A DNA stretch of 64,000 bases from an uncultured Pirellulaceae bacterium (GTDB lineage Bacteria; Planctomycetota; Planctomycetia; Pirellulales; Pirellulaceae): assembly GCA_937941455.1 (NCBI GenBank), contig CALDHM010000033.1, positions 87,104 to 151,103 of the forward strand, given 5' to 3'. Under the pieces are notes generated by a model. It saw only the letters and a list, made by a program, of their open reading frames with translations, was not told the DNA's origin and did no database searches. A program made the position numbers and the translations under genes. Shown in pieces: positions 20,857-32,430 of the stretch (position 1 is its first letter; each line of letters begins with the position of its first letter).

Positions 20857-21372
20857 ATGAGTCATCGCGAGATGTTGAATCACTATTGCCAACCCGGACG
20901 GGTCCGTTGGATCGGGCTAAGGCCGGCGCGCGGCCTGCCCATGGTGGTTGTCGACCAAGTCGAGGCTAACCCGCAGGAAGGACTCATCGGCGATTTTTTT
21001 CGAGGCTCCCCGGGTGCCCCGCGACAAGTGACGTTGATCCAAGCCGAACATCTCGCCGTAGTCGGTCAACTTTTGCAACAACAAGAAGCCATCGATCCAG
21101 CGCTTACCCGGCGGAATATCGTCGTCTCGGGGCTGAATCTGCAATCCCTCAAGCACAAGCAATTCCGCATCGGCCAGGCCGTTCTCAAAGGAACCGGGAA
21201 CTGCGCGCCTTGTCATCAAATGGAGGCCAATCTCGGACATGGCGGCTACAACGCGATGCGCGGTCACGGCGGTATCACGGCCACGGTCATCCACGGGGGT
21301 CGTATCGCGGTAGGAGATCGCGTCGAATTCTTCGATCAGGAACTCGCTGAAGAAGCCTTGGAAAGTGACTGA
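20857..21372 (+). CDS. MOSC-domain protein
   Basis: A stand-alone MOSC (molybdenum cofactor sulfurase C-terminal) domain of 171 residues. Diagnostic parts are VRWIGLRPARG at the start, the NIVVSGLNL strand, and GTGNCAPCHQME, which carries the conserved cysteine that can bind a persulfide. It may handle sulphur for a metallo-sulphur centre or act in detoxification like YiiM; no molybdoenzyme is nearby. GGGAG lies seven bases before ATG 20857, favouring it over the open frame to 20827. Its stop overlaps the next start (TGATG). Confidence 0.85.
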   Translation: MSHREMLNHYCQPGRVRWIGLRPARGLPMVVVDQVEANPQEGLIGDFFRGSPGAPRQVTLIQAEHLAVVGQLLQQQEAIDPALTRRNIVVSGLNLQSLKHKQFRIGQAVLKGTGNCAPCHQMEANLGHGGYNAMRGHGGITATVIHGGRIAVGDRVEFFDQELAEEALESD

Positions 21373-22301
21373 TGGAGTTGTTCTTTTCGGATACCTTCGA
21401 GCTGCCGCTGCCGGTCGGGCATCGCTTCCCGATGAGCAAGTACCGCTTGCTGCGCGATCGAATCGTTGCGTCCGCACTTCATGACCGCTGCCGGCTGCAA
21501 GTCGCGCCCGCCGCGACAAATGATGAATTGGCCCTTGCTCATTGCCGCGACTACATTCGCCGCGTCCAGGCTGGTGAACTGTCCGACTTGGAGATTCGAC
21601 GGATCGGCTTTCCATGGTCGCTGAAAATGGTGGAACGCTCGCGCCGATCCTCGGGAGCCAGTATTGCTGCGGCCAAGTCAGCGGTCCGGACAGGCTCGGT
21701 CGCCGTTAATCTCGCCGGGGGCACGCACCACGCGTCGCGCGCAGTAGGGGGGGGCTATTGCGTCTTCAACGATGCCTGCGTGGCCATTCGTGTTTTGCAG
21801 CGCGATGGCCTGATCTCGCGAGCCGTCATTGTTGATCTGGATGTTCACCAAGGGAACGGATCGGCCGATATTTGTCAGGATGATTCGTCGATCTTCACGT
21901 GTTCTCTCCATTGCGACAAAAATTATCCTTTTCTCAAGGCCCACAGCGATCTGGACGTGGCCCTGCCCGAGGGTATCGACGATGAGGGATATTTGAGAGC
22001 GCTTGATCAGACGCTGGCCCAGATCGCCGAGGTATTCGCTCCGCAATTCGTGTTCTATCTGGCCGGTGCCGATCCCTATTTGGGGGATCGCTTGGGGAGA
22101 ATGAGGTTGACAAAGCACGGATTAGAACGGCGAGACCGTCGCGTCTTCGACTGGTGCTGGAGCCAGGGACTCCCCGTCGCGGTAGCGATGGCCGGCGGCT
22201 ACTCTCCAAACGTCGCGGATATCGTCGACATTCATTTTCAAACAGTCCAGTTGGCGTATGACCATTTCCGGCGGATGACCACCGTCGCAGCCCAAGACTA
22301 A
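21372..22301 (+). CDS. Histone deacetylase-family hydrolase
   Basis: The 309-residue zinc hydrolase of the arginase/deacetylase fold has GGTHHASRAVGGGYCVFND with the catalytic histidine pair and DLDVHQGNGSAD with two metal ligands. AGADPYLGDRLG supplies the third Asp, and AGGY sits near the end. Bacterial members remove acetyl groups from small molecules or lysines; the substrate here is unknown. The start overlaps the MOSC stop by one base, so they form an operon and are probably translationally coupled. Confidence 0.9.
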   Translation: MELFFSDTFELPLPVGHRFPMSKYRLLRDRIVASALHDRCRLQVAPAATNDELALAHCRDYIRRVQAGELSDLEIRRIGFPWSLKMVERSRRSSGASIAAAKSAVRTGSVAVNLAGGTHHASRAVGGGYCVFNDACVAIRVLQRDGLISRAVIVDLDVHQGNGSADICQDDSSIFTCSLHCDKNYPFLKAHSDLDVALPEGIDDEGYLRALDQTLAQIAEVFAPQFVFYLAGADPYLGDRLGRMRLTKHGLERRDRRVFDWCWSQGLPVAVAMAGGYSPNVADIVDIHFQTVQLAYDHFRRMTTVAAQD

Positions 22302-22624
22302 TCGCAGATCCTGAGCCACCGGATTTATTCGGTTCTTAGGAAAAGATCGCTAGAATGTCGTGTCAAAACTGGGCTTAGTTCCCAAGCTGGAAGCCGCGCC
22401 GCGTTAGCGTTCGGTTTTCGCCAGAGCCGTGGGCTAGTTCGCGGCAAACTACTCGCAGGCTTCGAAACGAATGTAAAGCTTTTTCGGAAAATCTGTCAGT
22501 CACAGGCTCCCGACTCCGGAATCAGCGAATGCTGAGCTCTTACACGCTAGAATTTTTTGAGGCAAGTCCAGATCTGCGGTGACTGGTGGATAGGCATCCG
22601 AGTTGAAATTATTCCCGCTCGATC
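22302..22624. other. Intergenic region between the deacetylase gene and tRNA-Gly
   Basis: No gene is seen. It contains REP-like copy B at 22391-22450. Confidence 0.5.
22391..22450 (+). repeat. Dispersed REP-like intergenic repeat, copy B (partial)
   Basis: GCGTTAGCGTTCGGTTTTCG followed by CCAGAGCCGTGGGCTAG matches the core of the copy at 25591-25687 and, inverted, that at 6446-6540. The outer CTAGGCTTTGTGCC end is missing. Confidence 0.65.
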
Positions 22625-22653
22625 TTGAAAAGTTGTTCCGTCAAGTGATAAAA
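22625..22653 (+). promoter_or_regulatory. Candidate sigma-70 promoter for tRNA-Gly
   Basis: TTGAAA at 22625-22630 and TGATAAAAT at 22646-22654 are separated by 16-17 bases, about 34 bases before the tRNA. Confidence 0.45.
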
Positions 22654-22686
22654 TCGTTGGTCTCGCGGCAAGTTTGCCGAGCCATG

Positions 22687-23742
<1,056 letters not shown>

Positions 23743-24483
23743 ATGAACCGCCCAGCGCGACCGCGCATCCGATTTGACGACCAGTTATGGATCGTTACCA
23801 CCGACGATGGCAGCGAGACTCTCTTCGACGAGCAAGTCGGCGATACATTTCACTCGGAGTCCGGGGCCGCGGCCGAATCGCGCAGCGTCTTTTTGATCAA
23901 TTCGGGAGTGGCCTCTCGATTACAGTCGGGACGAGCAACCCGCGTTCTCGAAATCGGCTTTGGTACGGGGCTGAATTTTTTGTTGACGGCTGACCTCGCG
24001 TTCCAGCATCACGCGAGTCTCGAATATTGGGGATGCGACACGCGAATCATCTCCCCCGAGTTGCTGCGGCGGCTGGACTACGAGCGCTGGATCGCCCATC
24101 CGGAGCTGAAGGATTGGCTTGTCCACTGGCTGCAAAGTTTCGCCATGATGAAGACTGGAGAAACTCGCGGCTGCGATTTCGGCTCGGTTCAATTCCACGT
24201 TCACCGCGGCGATGTTCGAGACTGGAGTCCGCCGTACGGCTTCGATGCCATCTATTTTGATGCGTTCAGCCCGCGAGCTTGTCCCGAGCTGTGGACAACC
24301 GAAGTCTTTCAAATGTTGTTCGGCACGGTTCTACCTGGCGGTACGCTCGTAACCTACTGCTGCCGTCGCGCCGTGCAGGACGCGCTGCGGGCGGTCGGCT
24401 TCGAGCTGAACAAAATTCCCGGTCCGGTCGGCGGGAAGCGGGAGGTTCTCGTCGCGAGAAAACCAATGTTGCTCGACGTATGA
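23743..24483 (+). CDS. mnmD: tRNA mnm5U methyltransferase MnmD (stand-alone MnmC N-domain)
   Basis: It should methylate the aminomethyl group at wobble uridine 34 of tRNAs using S-adenosylmethionine. Signatures are LFDEQVGDTFHSESGA with the ESRSVFL continuation, the SAM-binding VLEIGFGTGLNFL near residue 70, and FDAIYFDAFSPRACPELWT. The 246-residue length corresponds to the N-terminal domain of E. coli MnmC. No MnmC oxidase domain is attached, as in other bacteria with separate MnmD. It is followed by a convergent transporter gene 42 bases on. Confidence 0.9.
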   Translation: MNRPARPRIRFDDQLWIVTTDDGSETLFDEQVGDTFHSESGAAAESRSVFLINSGVASRLQSGRATRVLEIGFGTGLNFLLTADLAFQHHASLEYWGCDTRIISPELLRRLDYERWIAHPELKDWLVHWLQSFAMMKTGETRGCDFGSVQFHVHRGDVRDWSPPYGFDAIYFDAFSPRACPELWTTEVFQMLFGTVLPGGTLVTYCCRRAVQDALRAVGFELNKIPGPVGGKREVLVARKPMLLDV

Positions 24484-24524
24484 TGTCGCTGGTTGGCTGG
24501 ATCAATCCGAATTTAGCCGTTGAG

Positions 24525-25445
24525 TCACTCGCCCAACGTCTTGGTTTTGGCCAGCGTGGGCCCTTGTCGCCAAACACGAGCATAGCGCGTCGCTAGCCCG
24601 AGCAAAATCATTGCCCCGCCTATCAGCGTTCCCCACGATGGCGGTTCGTAATGCGCCAAGCTGGAGTAGAAAATCATCACCCAGAGGGGCCCCAACATCG
24701 GCTCCAGCAAGGTCAATGCCGAGGCTTCTTGACTGTCCACCGACCGCAACGCTCGCGCGAAGAGGACGTACGGCAACCCCATCTGCAAGGCCCCGAAGAG
24801 GGCCAGCATCGGCCATTGAGCGCTGGCAGGCCAAGTCCCCCGCAGAACGATCAGCGGCAACAGGATGATCGCCGTCAGTGCATGATTCACGAAGACGATC
24901 CAGGCCGGATCGATATTCCGAATCCAGCGGATCGTGATCACCACGCCAGCAAATCCGATCCCGGACAACAAGCCCAGCATAATTCCCCAGCGGCTGGCAT
25001 GACCGGGCTGGCCGAGCAAAATCACGAGGATCCCGCTGAGGATCAACAACCAGATCGGCCACTCCCGTCGCGCGGGCCGTTCCCCCAACCAGACGTAGCC
25101 GATGATCAATACCCACAAAGGCGAGGTGTATTGCAGCCAAATCGCCAGTCCGACTTCGCAATAGGCCATTGCGCTGAGATAGGTCACATTCATGAAGGCA
25201 AAGGTCAGCCCCGATACCAAAATCCGCCAGTTCCATGAGACGCGGCGCACGAGGAACGCCAAGACCATAGCGGCAAACAGGGAACGCCAGAAGGCGAACA
25301 GCAAACCGCGCTCGGCCAGTGGCCACGACTCGAACACAGGACTTTTCGCATAGATCCCGCTGGTGCTCCACAATACCGCGGCGGCCACCACCAGGAGACG
25401 CCCCCCCAAAAGCGACAGAGCAGTGGTTGGCGCGGCATGGGGCAT
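24525..25445 (-). CDS. EamA/DMT-family transporter
   Basis: The 306-residue protein has about ten membrane segments in two EamA repeats. Typical elements are VLWSTSGIYAK near the start, FAFMNVTYLSAMAYCEVGLA and the second-repeat ALRSVDSQEASALTLLEPMLGPLW. It probably exports a small metabolite; the substrate is not predictable. The frame reaches a TTG at 25463, but ATG 25445 (MPHAAPT) is preferred. It converges on mnmD and has no operon partner. Confidence 0.85.
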   Translation of the reverse strand: MPHAAPTTALSLLGGRLLVVAAAVLWSTSGIYAKSPVFESWPLAERGLLFAFWRSLFAAMVLAFLVRRVSWNWRILVSGLTFAFMNVTYLSAMAYCEVGLAIWLQYTSPLWVLIIGYVWLGERPARREWPIWLLILSGILVILLGQPGHASRWGIMLGLLSGIGFAGVVITIRWIRNIDPAWIVFVNHALTAIILLPLIVLRGTWPASAQWPMLALFGALQMGLPYVLFARALRSVDSQEASALTLLEPMLGPLWVMIFYSSLAHYEPPSWGTLIGGAMILLGLATRYARVWRQGPTLAKTKTLGE

Positions 25446-26172
25446 GCGATTTCTGATTTTCAAAACTGAGGGCGATCGAGATCCGGAACTCCGCGGAATC
25501 GAATATCCTAATCTTCTTCACATCGATCGATCAACGCGGGCTGCAAACTAACCGCGAATAGTAACTTCGAATGGAGTCGTCTTTGGGTTTGTTTCCACAC
25601 GATTAGCCGGAGCGCGTCAGCGTCTGGTTTTCGCAAGAACCGCGGGCTAGCGCCCTGCGGCTGATGAGTTTTGGCACAAAGCCTAGGCCACCGTCATTTA
25701 CCAGTCTGCGCATTCCGCCCAACCGCCGTGACGTAGCGGCAAAGTCATTGATGACTCGCAACTATTCCAGGCTCGTGACTTGAACCGCCAAGCAACGACT
25801 CGACGGAATGTAACCGTTGCCGCCAATCGCGGGTCAATTTGCAATCGCTTGGTGTCTGCGTGTTTCTGATAGGAATTTTGTCTGCGGCACCTGGGGCTTC
25901 ATCAACGTTCCAACGAGCGTGATTTTGACGCTTCTCTCGCTCTGCAAATGCCGCGGGGGGCCTGCCGACTTCAAGAACGCGAGAAACGCCCTCGTTAATC
26001 GCGTTCACAGTTTGAAGCGTAACGATTCACGATCTCAAACTTGACCGGTAGTTTGTCCGGTCACCATGCTGCTGATTGTCGATCGAGCAGGGCAGGGGAA
26101 CATCGCGCGGCACGCTTCTTACCACAGACACTGCAACGGTGAACGGTTTGCCGCAATCTTCAGGTCGGGTGG
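25446..26172. other. Intergenic region between the EamA transporter gene and leuS
   Basis: 727 bp. REP-like copy C lies at 25591-25687. A minus-strand frame at 25745-26008 (87 codons) has no recognisable character and no Shine-Dalgarno sequence and is not called. No leuS terminator hairpin with a T run is seen. Confidence 0.5.
25591..25687 (+). repeat. Dispersed REP-like intergenic repeat, copy C
   Basis: It runs GATTAGCCGGAGCGCGTCAG, CGTCTGGTTTTCGCAAGAAC, CGCGGGCTAGCGCC, and ends GAGTTTTGGCACAAAGCCTA. It is the reverse complement of copy A (6446-6540) with scattered differences. Its own halves are partly self-complementary. Confidence 0.7.
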
Positions 26173-29007
26173 TCAATTGGCGACGATATTCACCATGCGG
26201 TCGGGGACGACGATCACCTTGCGGATGGTCTTGCCTCCCAGCAGTTCTTGGATGCGCGCATCCTCCATGGCTTGTCGCTCGACTTCATCAGCGGGCAGGC
26301 CCCGAGCGATGGTGATTTTCGAGCGGACCTTGCCCTGGATCGAAACTGGGATTTCGATAGTTTGATCGATCACCAAGGCCGGATCGAAGGTGGGCCAGGG
26401 CTCGTAGGCTAATGTATTGCTATGCCCCAGCGCTGCCCAAAGCTCCTCGGCCAGATGGGGAGCGAGGGGGGACAAAATCAGCACGAACGATTCCATGACC
26501 GAGCGCGGTCGGCGACTTTGCTTCGTGAAAAAATTGACGAACTCCATCAAGCGGGCGATGGCGGTATTGAATCCCAAGCACTCGATATCCTGCGTGACGG
26601 CCTTGATCGTTTTGTGCAATACGCGGAGTTGTTCATCGGTCGGCTCGACATCCATCACCGCTTCGTTGAGCGTGCGTTCCTCGGCCCGATCGTCGATGAT
26701 CATTCGCCAAACGCGATCGAGAAAACTGCGGACTCCATTGACCCCGGACATGCTCCAAGGTTTCGAAGCTTCGAGCGGCCCCATGAACATCTCATACAGT
26801 CGCAGCGAATCGGCTCCATAGTCGGCCACGATCTCGTCGGGATTGACGACGTTGCCGCGCGACTTCGACATTTTGTACGCCTTGCTGTCGATGCGGATCG
26901 AAGCGTCGCTTTTGAGGACGAATCGGTCGCCGATTTTTTCGATTTGGTCGGGCTCAAGTTTGACTGGCATCACCGAGGAGCCATCACTGGCCAGTACCAG
27001 GGAATGATCGTCGTTCTCGAGGACCTGGTCACTACTAACCCACCGCTCGTCGGCTCCGCGATAACCGGTGAACTCCATCTCGCCGAGGATCATCCCTTGA
27101 TTGACCAAACGCTGGAATGGTTCGACCGTCGAGACCACACCGCGATCGTACAACACCTTATGCCAGAACCGAGCGTAGAGGAGATGCAACACGGCATGTT
27201 CGGCTCCACCGACATACAGATCGACAGGCATCCAGCGGCGTTCCAACTCCCGGTCGACCAAGACTCGATCGTTATGGGGATCGATGTAACGAAGATAATA
27301 CCAGCACGACCCGGCCCACTGCGGCATCGTGTTGGTCTCGCGGCGGTACCGCACGCCATCGATCTCGACGTACAACCACGATTCGGGAGCTTTGGCCAAA
27401 GGCGGCTCGAGACGACCGTGCGGTTTAAAGTCATCAAGATGCGGCAGATCGACGGGCAGTTGATCCTCGGGTACCGCTCGTTTCCGCCCGGTCGGCTGCC
27501 CGCTGGCATCCAGTTCGTGCAAGATGGGGAACGGCTCGCCCCAGAATCGTTGGCGGCTGAACAACCAATCCCGCAGTTTGTAATTCACGGCCGCTCGGCC
27601 GATGCCCTGTCTGGCCAGATCTTCGGTGATCCGGAGCTTTACGTCGGCGGTTGCGAGCCCCGAGTACGGACCGGAGGCAACCGCTGTTCCCTCGCCGCTG
27701 AAGCACGCATTCCCTCGGTGAATTTCCGGCCAATCACTCGCCTGTTCGCCCTGCGGCTGTACCACGGCGACGATCGGCAAGCCGAATTGCCGTGCGAACG
27801 CAAAGTCGCGCTCGTCATGCGCCGGGACGGCCATGATCGCGCCGGTCCCGTAGTTGACAAGGACGTAATCGGCGATCCAAATCGGTACGGGTTGGTGCGT
27901 GACGGGGTTGATGGCATAGCTGCCGGTGAACACGCCCGTTTTGTTTTTCTTTTCTTCTTGCCGCTCGCGATCGCTCTTGGTCGCCGCCGCCTCGCAATAG
28001 GCCTGAACCTGGGACGCTTGTTCGGGTGTCGTGATCCGATCGACTAGAGGATGTTCCGGCGCGATCACCATGTAAGTCGCTCCAAATAGTGTATCCGGGC
28101 GAGTCGTGTAGATCCGCAGGATTTGGTCGTCGGGTGCCGTCGGCCAGCCGTTCGTTTGGCGGGACACGCGCCACGCTTCATACGCTGCCGCGTCGCCGAC
28201 GAAAAAGTCGACCTCGGCACCCTCGCTGCGGCCGATCCAATCGCGCTGCAATTTCTTGATCCCTTCGGGCCAGTTGACCAGCTCGAGGTCTTTTTCCAGA
28301 CGATCCGCGTACGCCGTGATCCGCAACATCCATTGCCGCAGGGGAATTCGCTGCACGGGATGCCCTTGTTCGCTGCGGCCGTCGGTAACTTCTTCGTTGG
28401 CCAACACCGTCCCGAGCGCAGGGCACCAATTGACGAGCGCGTCACCCTCGTAGGCCAAGCGAAAACGGTCCCGATATTGGTCGATGGCACGTTCCCCTTG
28501 TTCTGCAATGGCGGGTGGGATCGGCAATTCAGCGATTGGTCGACCGCGAGCTGTCGTTTCGTCAAACCACGTGTCGTAGATTTGCAGAAAAATCCATTGG
28601 GTCCAGCGGACGTATTCGATGTCGGTCGTTGAGACTTGGCGGTCCCAATCGTAGCTGAACCCCAGCATTTTGAGCTGGCGTTTGAAATTCGCGATATTTC
28701 GCTCGGTGAACTCTCTCGGCGGTACGTTTCGTTTGATCGCTGCCTCCTCGGCGGGCAAACCAAAGGCGTCGAAACCCATCGGATGCAGCACCGCCTTGCC
28801 TCGCATCCGTTGGTAACGGGCCAAGATATCGGTGGCGGTGTAGCCTTCAGGGTGGCCGACATGCAAGCCTTCACCGCTGGGGTAAGGAAACATGTCCAAG
28901 ACGTAGAATTTCTCCAACTCGGGATTGTCGGGGGTGCGGAAAGTTTTGTGTTTCTCCCAGTAGCGCTGCCAGCGCGGTTCGATTTCTGCCGGGTTGTACC
29001 GTGGCAC
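26173..29007 (-). CDS. leuS: Leucyl-tRNA synthetase
   Basis: This class I synthetase charges tRNA-Leu. The HIGH-type motif appears as HVGH at residues 49-52 within [18 protein letters not shown], and KMSKS near residue 710 ([15 protein letters not shown]). The CP1 editing region carries [14 protein letters not shown] and the [13 protein letters not shown] motif. Length, 944 residues, is slightly longer than E. coli LeuS. The start is GTG 29007, with AAGGAG eight bases upstream. No neighbour on the same strand. Confidence 0.97.
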   Translation of the reverse strand: MPRYNPAEIEPRWQRYWEKHKTFRTPDNPELEKFYVLDMFPYPSGEGLHVGHPEGYTATDILARYQRMRGKAVLHPMGFDAFGLPAEEAAIKRNVPPREFTERNIANFKRQLKMLGFSYDWDRQVSTTDIEYVRWTQWIFLQIYDTWFDETTARGRPIAELPIPPAIAEQGERAIDQYRDRFRLAYEGDALVNWCPALGTVLANEEVTDGRSEQGHPVQRIPLRQWMLRITAYADRLEKDLELVNWPEGIKKLQRDWIGRSEGAEVDFFVGDAAAYEAWRVSRQTNGWPTAPDDQILRIYTTRPDTLFGATYMVIAPEHPLVDRITTPEQASQVQAYCEAAATKSDRERQEEKKNKTGVFTGSYAINPVTHQPVPIWIADYVLVNYGTGAIMAVPAHDERDFAFARQFGLPIVAVVQPQGEQASDWPEIHRGNACFSGEGTAVASGPYSGLATADVKLRITEDLARQGIGRAAVNYKLRDWLFSRQRFWGEPFPILHELDASGQPTGRKRAVPEDQLPVDLPHLDDFKPHGRLEPPLAKAPESWLYVEIDGVRYRRETNTMPQWAGSCWYYLRYIDPHNDRVLVDRELERRWMPVDLYVGGAEHAVLHLLYARFWHKVLYDRGVVSTVEPFQRLVNQGMILGEMEFTGYRGADERWVSSDQVLENDDHSLVLASDGSSVMPVKLEPDQIEKIGDRFVLKSDASIRIDSKAYKMSKSRGNVVNPDEIVADYGADSLRLYEMFMGPLEASKPWSMSGVNGVRSFLDRVWRMIIDDRAEERTLNEAVMDVEPTDEQLRVLHKTIKAVTQDIECLGFNTAIARLMEFVNFFTKQSRRPRSVMESFVLILSPLAPHLAEELWAALGHSNTLAYEPWPTFDPALVIDQTIEIPVSIQGKVRSKITIARGLPADEVERQAMEDARIQELLGGKTIRKVIVVPDRMVNIVAN

Positions 29008-29196
29008 TTGCGTGACTCCTTGAGGCCGAATTTGGATGGATGAAAACTCCCATAATAACGCGCAAGACAGGTTTGTCCCATGCCGCCCGATGATGCAAAG
29101 CGGGCAGCAGAGCCGATAACTCTATCAAAATTTTGTTTCTGCGGTTACAATTTCGCGGTAGACGAAGTGTCCACGGCTTTACTCGGTTGATGAACA

Positions 29197-30012
29197 ATGA
29201 TTCGCAAAACTCCCCGGTTGCAACTGACCGAAGCAGAACGCGCCGCGATGCGTGCGGCCGGGCGGTTCAACGCACAACTGATGGATCATCTTCGGCCCTA
29301 CGTCGTGGCGGGAGTCACCACCGAATCAATTGATCGAATGGTCTATCAATACACCTTGGACCACGGCCACACGCCGGCCTGCCTGGGATACCGGGGGGAC
29401 ATCTGCAAATTTCCGAAGAGCTGCTGCATCAGTGTCAATGACGTCATTTGTCACGGAATCCCCGGTGACTACGTGCTGCAGGATGGCGACATCGTCAACG
29501 TCGACATCACGACGATCGTCGATGGTTGGCACGGTGATCAGTCGGAAACTTTTTTAATCGGGAACGTGAGCGACGAAGCGCGTCAGATCACGCAGTGCGC
29601 CTTCGATTCGCTGTACCGCGGCATCCAAGCGGTCTATCCCGGATGCCCTGTAGCAGTGATCGGCGAAGCGATCGTCGAATTCGTGTCCAAAAACTTCCCG
29701 CGATTCGGCGTGGTCGATCGGTACGTGGGACATGGGATCGGACAGAGATTTCATCAACTACCCAACATCCCCCACGTGCCATCGCGCAAGGCCTATCACG
29801 ATCGGCTGTTTCCCGGCATGTGTTTTACCATCGAACCAATGATCAACGGTGGCTGTGTCCAATCGATTTGCGACAGCCGTGACGGTTGGACCGTCCGGAC
29901 CGCTGACGGCAAGTGGTCGGCCCAATTCGAACACACGCTATTGATGACCGAGAGCGGCGTCGAGATTCTGACACTGACGCAGCACGGACCCCAACGGGGT
30001 CATGTCTTTTAG
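29197..30012 (+). CDS. map: Type I methionine aminopeptidase
   Basis: It removes the initiator methionine from nascent proteins. All five metal ligands are visible: Asp103 and Asp114 (VNVDITTIVDGWHGDQ), His179 (GHGIGQRFHQ), Glu213 (FTIEPMINGG) and Glu245 (QFEHTLLM). The 271-residue length is usual for a type Ia enzyme with a short N-terminal extension. The ABC transporter pair follows 21 bases downstream on the same strand, so they may be co-transcribed, although no functional link is obvious. Confidence 0.95.
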   Translation: MIRKTPRLQLTEAERAAMRAAGRFNAQLMDHLRPYVVAGVTTESIDRMVYQYTLDHGHTPACLGYRGDICKFPKSCCISVNDVICHGIPGDYVLQDGDIVNVDITTIVDGWHGDQSETFLIGNVSDEARQITQCAFDSLYRGIQAVYPGCPVAVIGEAIVEFVSKNFPRFGVVDRYVGHGIGQRFHQLPNIPHVPSRKAYHDRLFPGMCFTIEPMINGGCVQSICDSRDGWTVRTADGKWSAQFEHTLLMTESGVEILTLTQHGPQRGHVF

Positions 30013-30033
30013 CGACTGGAACGCAGGCCTCGG

Positions 30034-30705
30034 ATGATCCAGATCGAACAACTGCTTTTTCGGTATCCCCGTTCCCCCTTCGTCCTTCGCATCAAAGAAC
30101 TGACAATCGCCGACGGCGAAAAGGTGGCGTTTGTCGGACCCAGCGGCAGCGGCAAAACGACGTTGCTCAATTTGATCTCGGGGATCACGGTGCCGCAACA
30201 AGGCCACGTTCGCGTCGATGATTTTTCGATCAGCGGCAAAAGCGACTCCCAGCGGCGCGACTTTCGAATTTCGCACATCGGTTTCGTCTTCCAACAATTC
30301 GAACTGCTCTCCTACCTCAACCTCCTGGACAACATTTTACTGCCCTATCGCATCAATCGCGCTTTGGAACTCAACGCGGCAGTCCGGGAACGAGCACGAG
30401 AATTGACCGCGAAGTTGGGGATAGCCGACAAATCCCTGCGTTACCCGCGGCAACTGTCGCAGGGGGAGCAGCAACGAACCGCCTTGTGCCGCGCCGTGAT
30501 CGCACGGCCCAAGCTGATCCTGGCCGACGAACCGACGGGGAATTTGGACGAAGAAAACAAGCAAATCGCGCTTGACTTGCTATTCCAACAATCCGCGGAG
30601 CACCGCGCGACGTTGGTCGTGGTGACCCACGATCTCGGCATTTTATCTGGCTTCAATCGTGTCATCGATTTTCGTGAGTTTCGTTCCGCGGAGGATGCTG
30701 CGTGA
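30034..30705 (+). CDS. ABC transporter ATP-binding protein (LolD/MacB type)
   Basis: The 223-residue ATPase has Walker A GPSGSGKTT (residues 35-43), the Q-loop in FVFQQFELLSYLN, the signature LSQGEQQR, Walker B LILADEPTGNLDEEN and the switch His in VVVTHD. It belongs to the group that pairs with FtsX-like permeases in lipoprotein release or peptide export. Its stop overlaps the permease start (GTGA), so the two are translationally coupled partners. Confidence 0.9.
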   Translation: MIQIEQLLFRYPRSPFVLRIKELTIADGEKVAFVGPSGSGKTTLLNLISGITVPQQGHVRVDDFSISGKSDSQRRDFRISHIGFVFQQFELLSYLNLLDNILLPYRINRALELNAAVRERARELTAKLGIADKSLRYPRQLSQGEQQRTALCRAVIARPKLILADEPTGNLDEENKQIALDLLFQQSAEHRATLVVVTHDLGILSGFNRVIDFREFRSAEDAA

Positions 30706-31895
30706 GCCATGCCTTTTTTCTGGCAGCCCGCTATTTGGCATTCCACCGGTGGAAAACCGCGCTGATCGTCGTTTGCCTGACGTTGACCGGTTTTGTTCCG
30801 ATTCTGCTCTGGCTGGTTCTCGATGAATTCGACCAGCGGATCGCCGCGCGTGCCGAGAGGACGCCCCTGGTGATCGGGCCTCCTGGGAGCGGCGTTGATT
30901 TGACCTTGCACGCCCTGTATTTCACATCGCGGCCGAAGGATCCCTTGCCAACCCGCGAACTGAAACGCGTGACCGAAAGTCAACTCGCTCAACCGGTGCC
31001 CCTCCACTGCCACTTCACGGCACGGGGTTTTCCGATTGTGGGAACGACGATCGACTACTTCGATGTTCGCCAACTCGCCGTTGAGCAAGGCCGACTGTTC
31101 GTAACTTTGGGGGAATGCGTCGTCGGGTCGGAAGTCGCTCGCGAGCTACGTTTGCAGGTTGCCGATAAATTGATGTCCGACCGGGAAAATCTGGTGGATA
31201 TCGCCGGGCAATATCCCTTGCGAATGACCGTGGTCGGAATTCTGGCACGATCGGGAACGGCCGATGACCGCGCGGTCTTTACCGATCTGAAGTCGAGTTG
31301 GATGATGCTCGGCCTGGGGCACGGTCACGACGACCTGCGCGACGAGACGGATCCCCACAAGGTCCTCGCACGCGATAGCCGCGGCATTGTAGCAAGTGCG
31401 GCGGTGCTGCCCTATCTGGAAATCACTCCCGAGCTGATGAGTACGGTTCATTTCCACGGCGATCCCGACGAGTTTCCCATTTCCGCGATTCTGGCGTTTC
31501 CACGCGATGAGAAGTCGGCGACGCTGCTGATCGGCCGTTACGAGGCCCCAGGCCAGGGAAAATCGGCTCAGGTAATCGTGCCGCAAAAGGTCATTCGCGA
31601 ACTCATGAAACTCGTCTTCCAAGTCACGCAGTTGTTCCATGCCAACATGTTGCTGGTGGCGATCTCGACGGCGTGTTTACTTGGGCTGGTCATCGCCCTG
31701 TCAATGCGATTGCGGGCGAATGAAATGGAAACCATGTTCCGCATGGGTTGCAGCCGATCGATGATTTTCAATCTTCAGGCCGCCGAAATGATTCTGGTCT
31801 TCGCATTGGCGGCGATTTTCATCGGTGCCCTCGTCTGGTTGACCAAGGGTTGGGTGGGTCAAGTCATCGAGCGCTTGATTGTCGGAGCTACTTGA
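30702..31895 (+). CDS. FtsX-like ABC transporter permease
   Basis: The 397-residue protein has one N-terminal membrane segment (WKTALIVVCLTLTGFVPILLW split by short gaps), a periplasmic domain of about 230 residues, and three C-terminal segments, the FtsX/MacB layout. The start is GTG 30702 overlapping the ATPase stop. It probably works as a homodimer with that ATPase in moving lipoproteins or other envelope substrates; which is unknown. Its 3' end overlaps the convergent FKBP gene by eight bases. Confidence 0.85.
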   Translation: MSHAFFLAARYLAFHRWKTALIVVCLTLTGFVPILLWLVLDEFDQRIAARAERTPLVIGPPGSGVDLTLHALYFTSRPKDPLPTRELKRVTESQLAQPVPLHCHFTARGFPIVGTTIDYFDVRQLAVEQGRLFVTLGECVVGSEVARELRLQVADKLMSDRENLVDIAGQYPLRMTVVGILARSGTADDRAVFTDLKSSWMMLGLGHGHDDLRDETDPHKVLARDSRGIVASAAVLPYLEITPELMSTVHFHGDPDEFPISAILAFPRDEKSATLLIGRYEAPGQGKSAQVIVPQKVIRELMKLVFQVTQLFHANMLLVAISTACLLGLVIALSMRLRANEMETMFRMGCSRSMIFNLQAAEMILVFALAAIFIGALVWLTKGWVGQVIERLIVGAT

Positions 31896-32430
31896 TTTCC
31901 AAGAGTTCGACCACAAAGGTCAACTCGGCATTCGGCGGAATTTTGGCTGCGGGCACACCCCTTTCACCGTAAGCGAGCTTCGCCGGGATGACCAGTTCAA
32001 TCATCCCTCCGACGCCAACCAATTGCATGCCCTCGGTCCAACCCTTGATAACACGATTGAGCGGGAACGAAATGGGCTCGCCGCGGCGATAGGAACTGTC
32101 GAAGATATATTTGTCGCTGCTCAGCCAACCCTTGTAATGGACGCGAACCGTGTCCCCAGCCTCCGGTTTTGGCAGTTTCGATTTGCGCAAAATACGGTAC
32201 TTCAAACCTGATTCAGTCGTGACGTAATCGGGCGAAGCGTCCTCGTCGATTTTGCCCGGCGCGACTTTTTCCAGTTGATCCTCCGGCCCCGTCGTCAGCG
32301 GATTACCCGCCGGTTCTTGGACCGTTTCGGCAGTTTTAGCCGCTTCTTGTCCGAACACTGGAATCGCTGCGACAGCGAAAACAATAATTGCGATGTAGTG
32401 AAGCACGGAAATTTTGAGGGAAAAATTCAT
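31888..32430 (-). CDS. Secreted FKBP-type peptidyl-prolyl isomerase
   Basis: A signal peptide (hydrophobic residues 7-27, ending IPVFG) and a polar spacer precede an FKBP domain of about 110 residues. Active-site parts are VRVHYKGWLSSDKYIFDSSY, PLNRVIKGWTEGMQLV and the closing IPPNAELTFVVELLEI. It should assist protein folding in the periplasm. ATG 32430 (MNFSLK) is chosen over the TTG at 32454 because it begins the signal peptide directly. It is convergent with the ABC permease. Confidence 0.92.
   Translation of the reverse strand: MNFSLKISVLHYIAIIVFAVAAIPVFGQEAAKTAETVQEPAGNPLTTGPEDQLEKVAPGKIDEDASPDYVTTESGLKYRILRKSKLPKPEAGDTVRVHYKGWLSSDKYIFDSSYRRGEPISFPLNRVIKGWTEGMQLVGVGGMIELVIPAKLAYGERGVPAAKIPPNAELTFVVELLEIK

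Noticed and set aside
25745..26008. 87-codon minus-strand frame upstream of the leuS 3' end
   Set aside because: No Shine-Dalgarno sequence, no recognisable domain and irregular composition; treated as non-coding.
26422..28047. 541-codon plus-strand frame antisense to leuS
   Set aside because: Long only because of the codon use of leuS; the product reads as an antisense shadow (His/Asp/Arg-rich, no domain).
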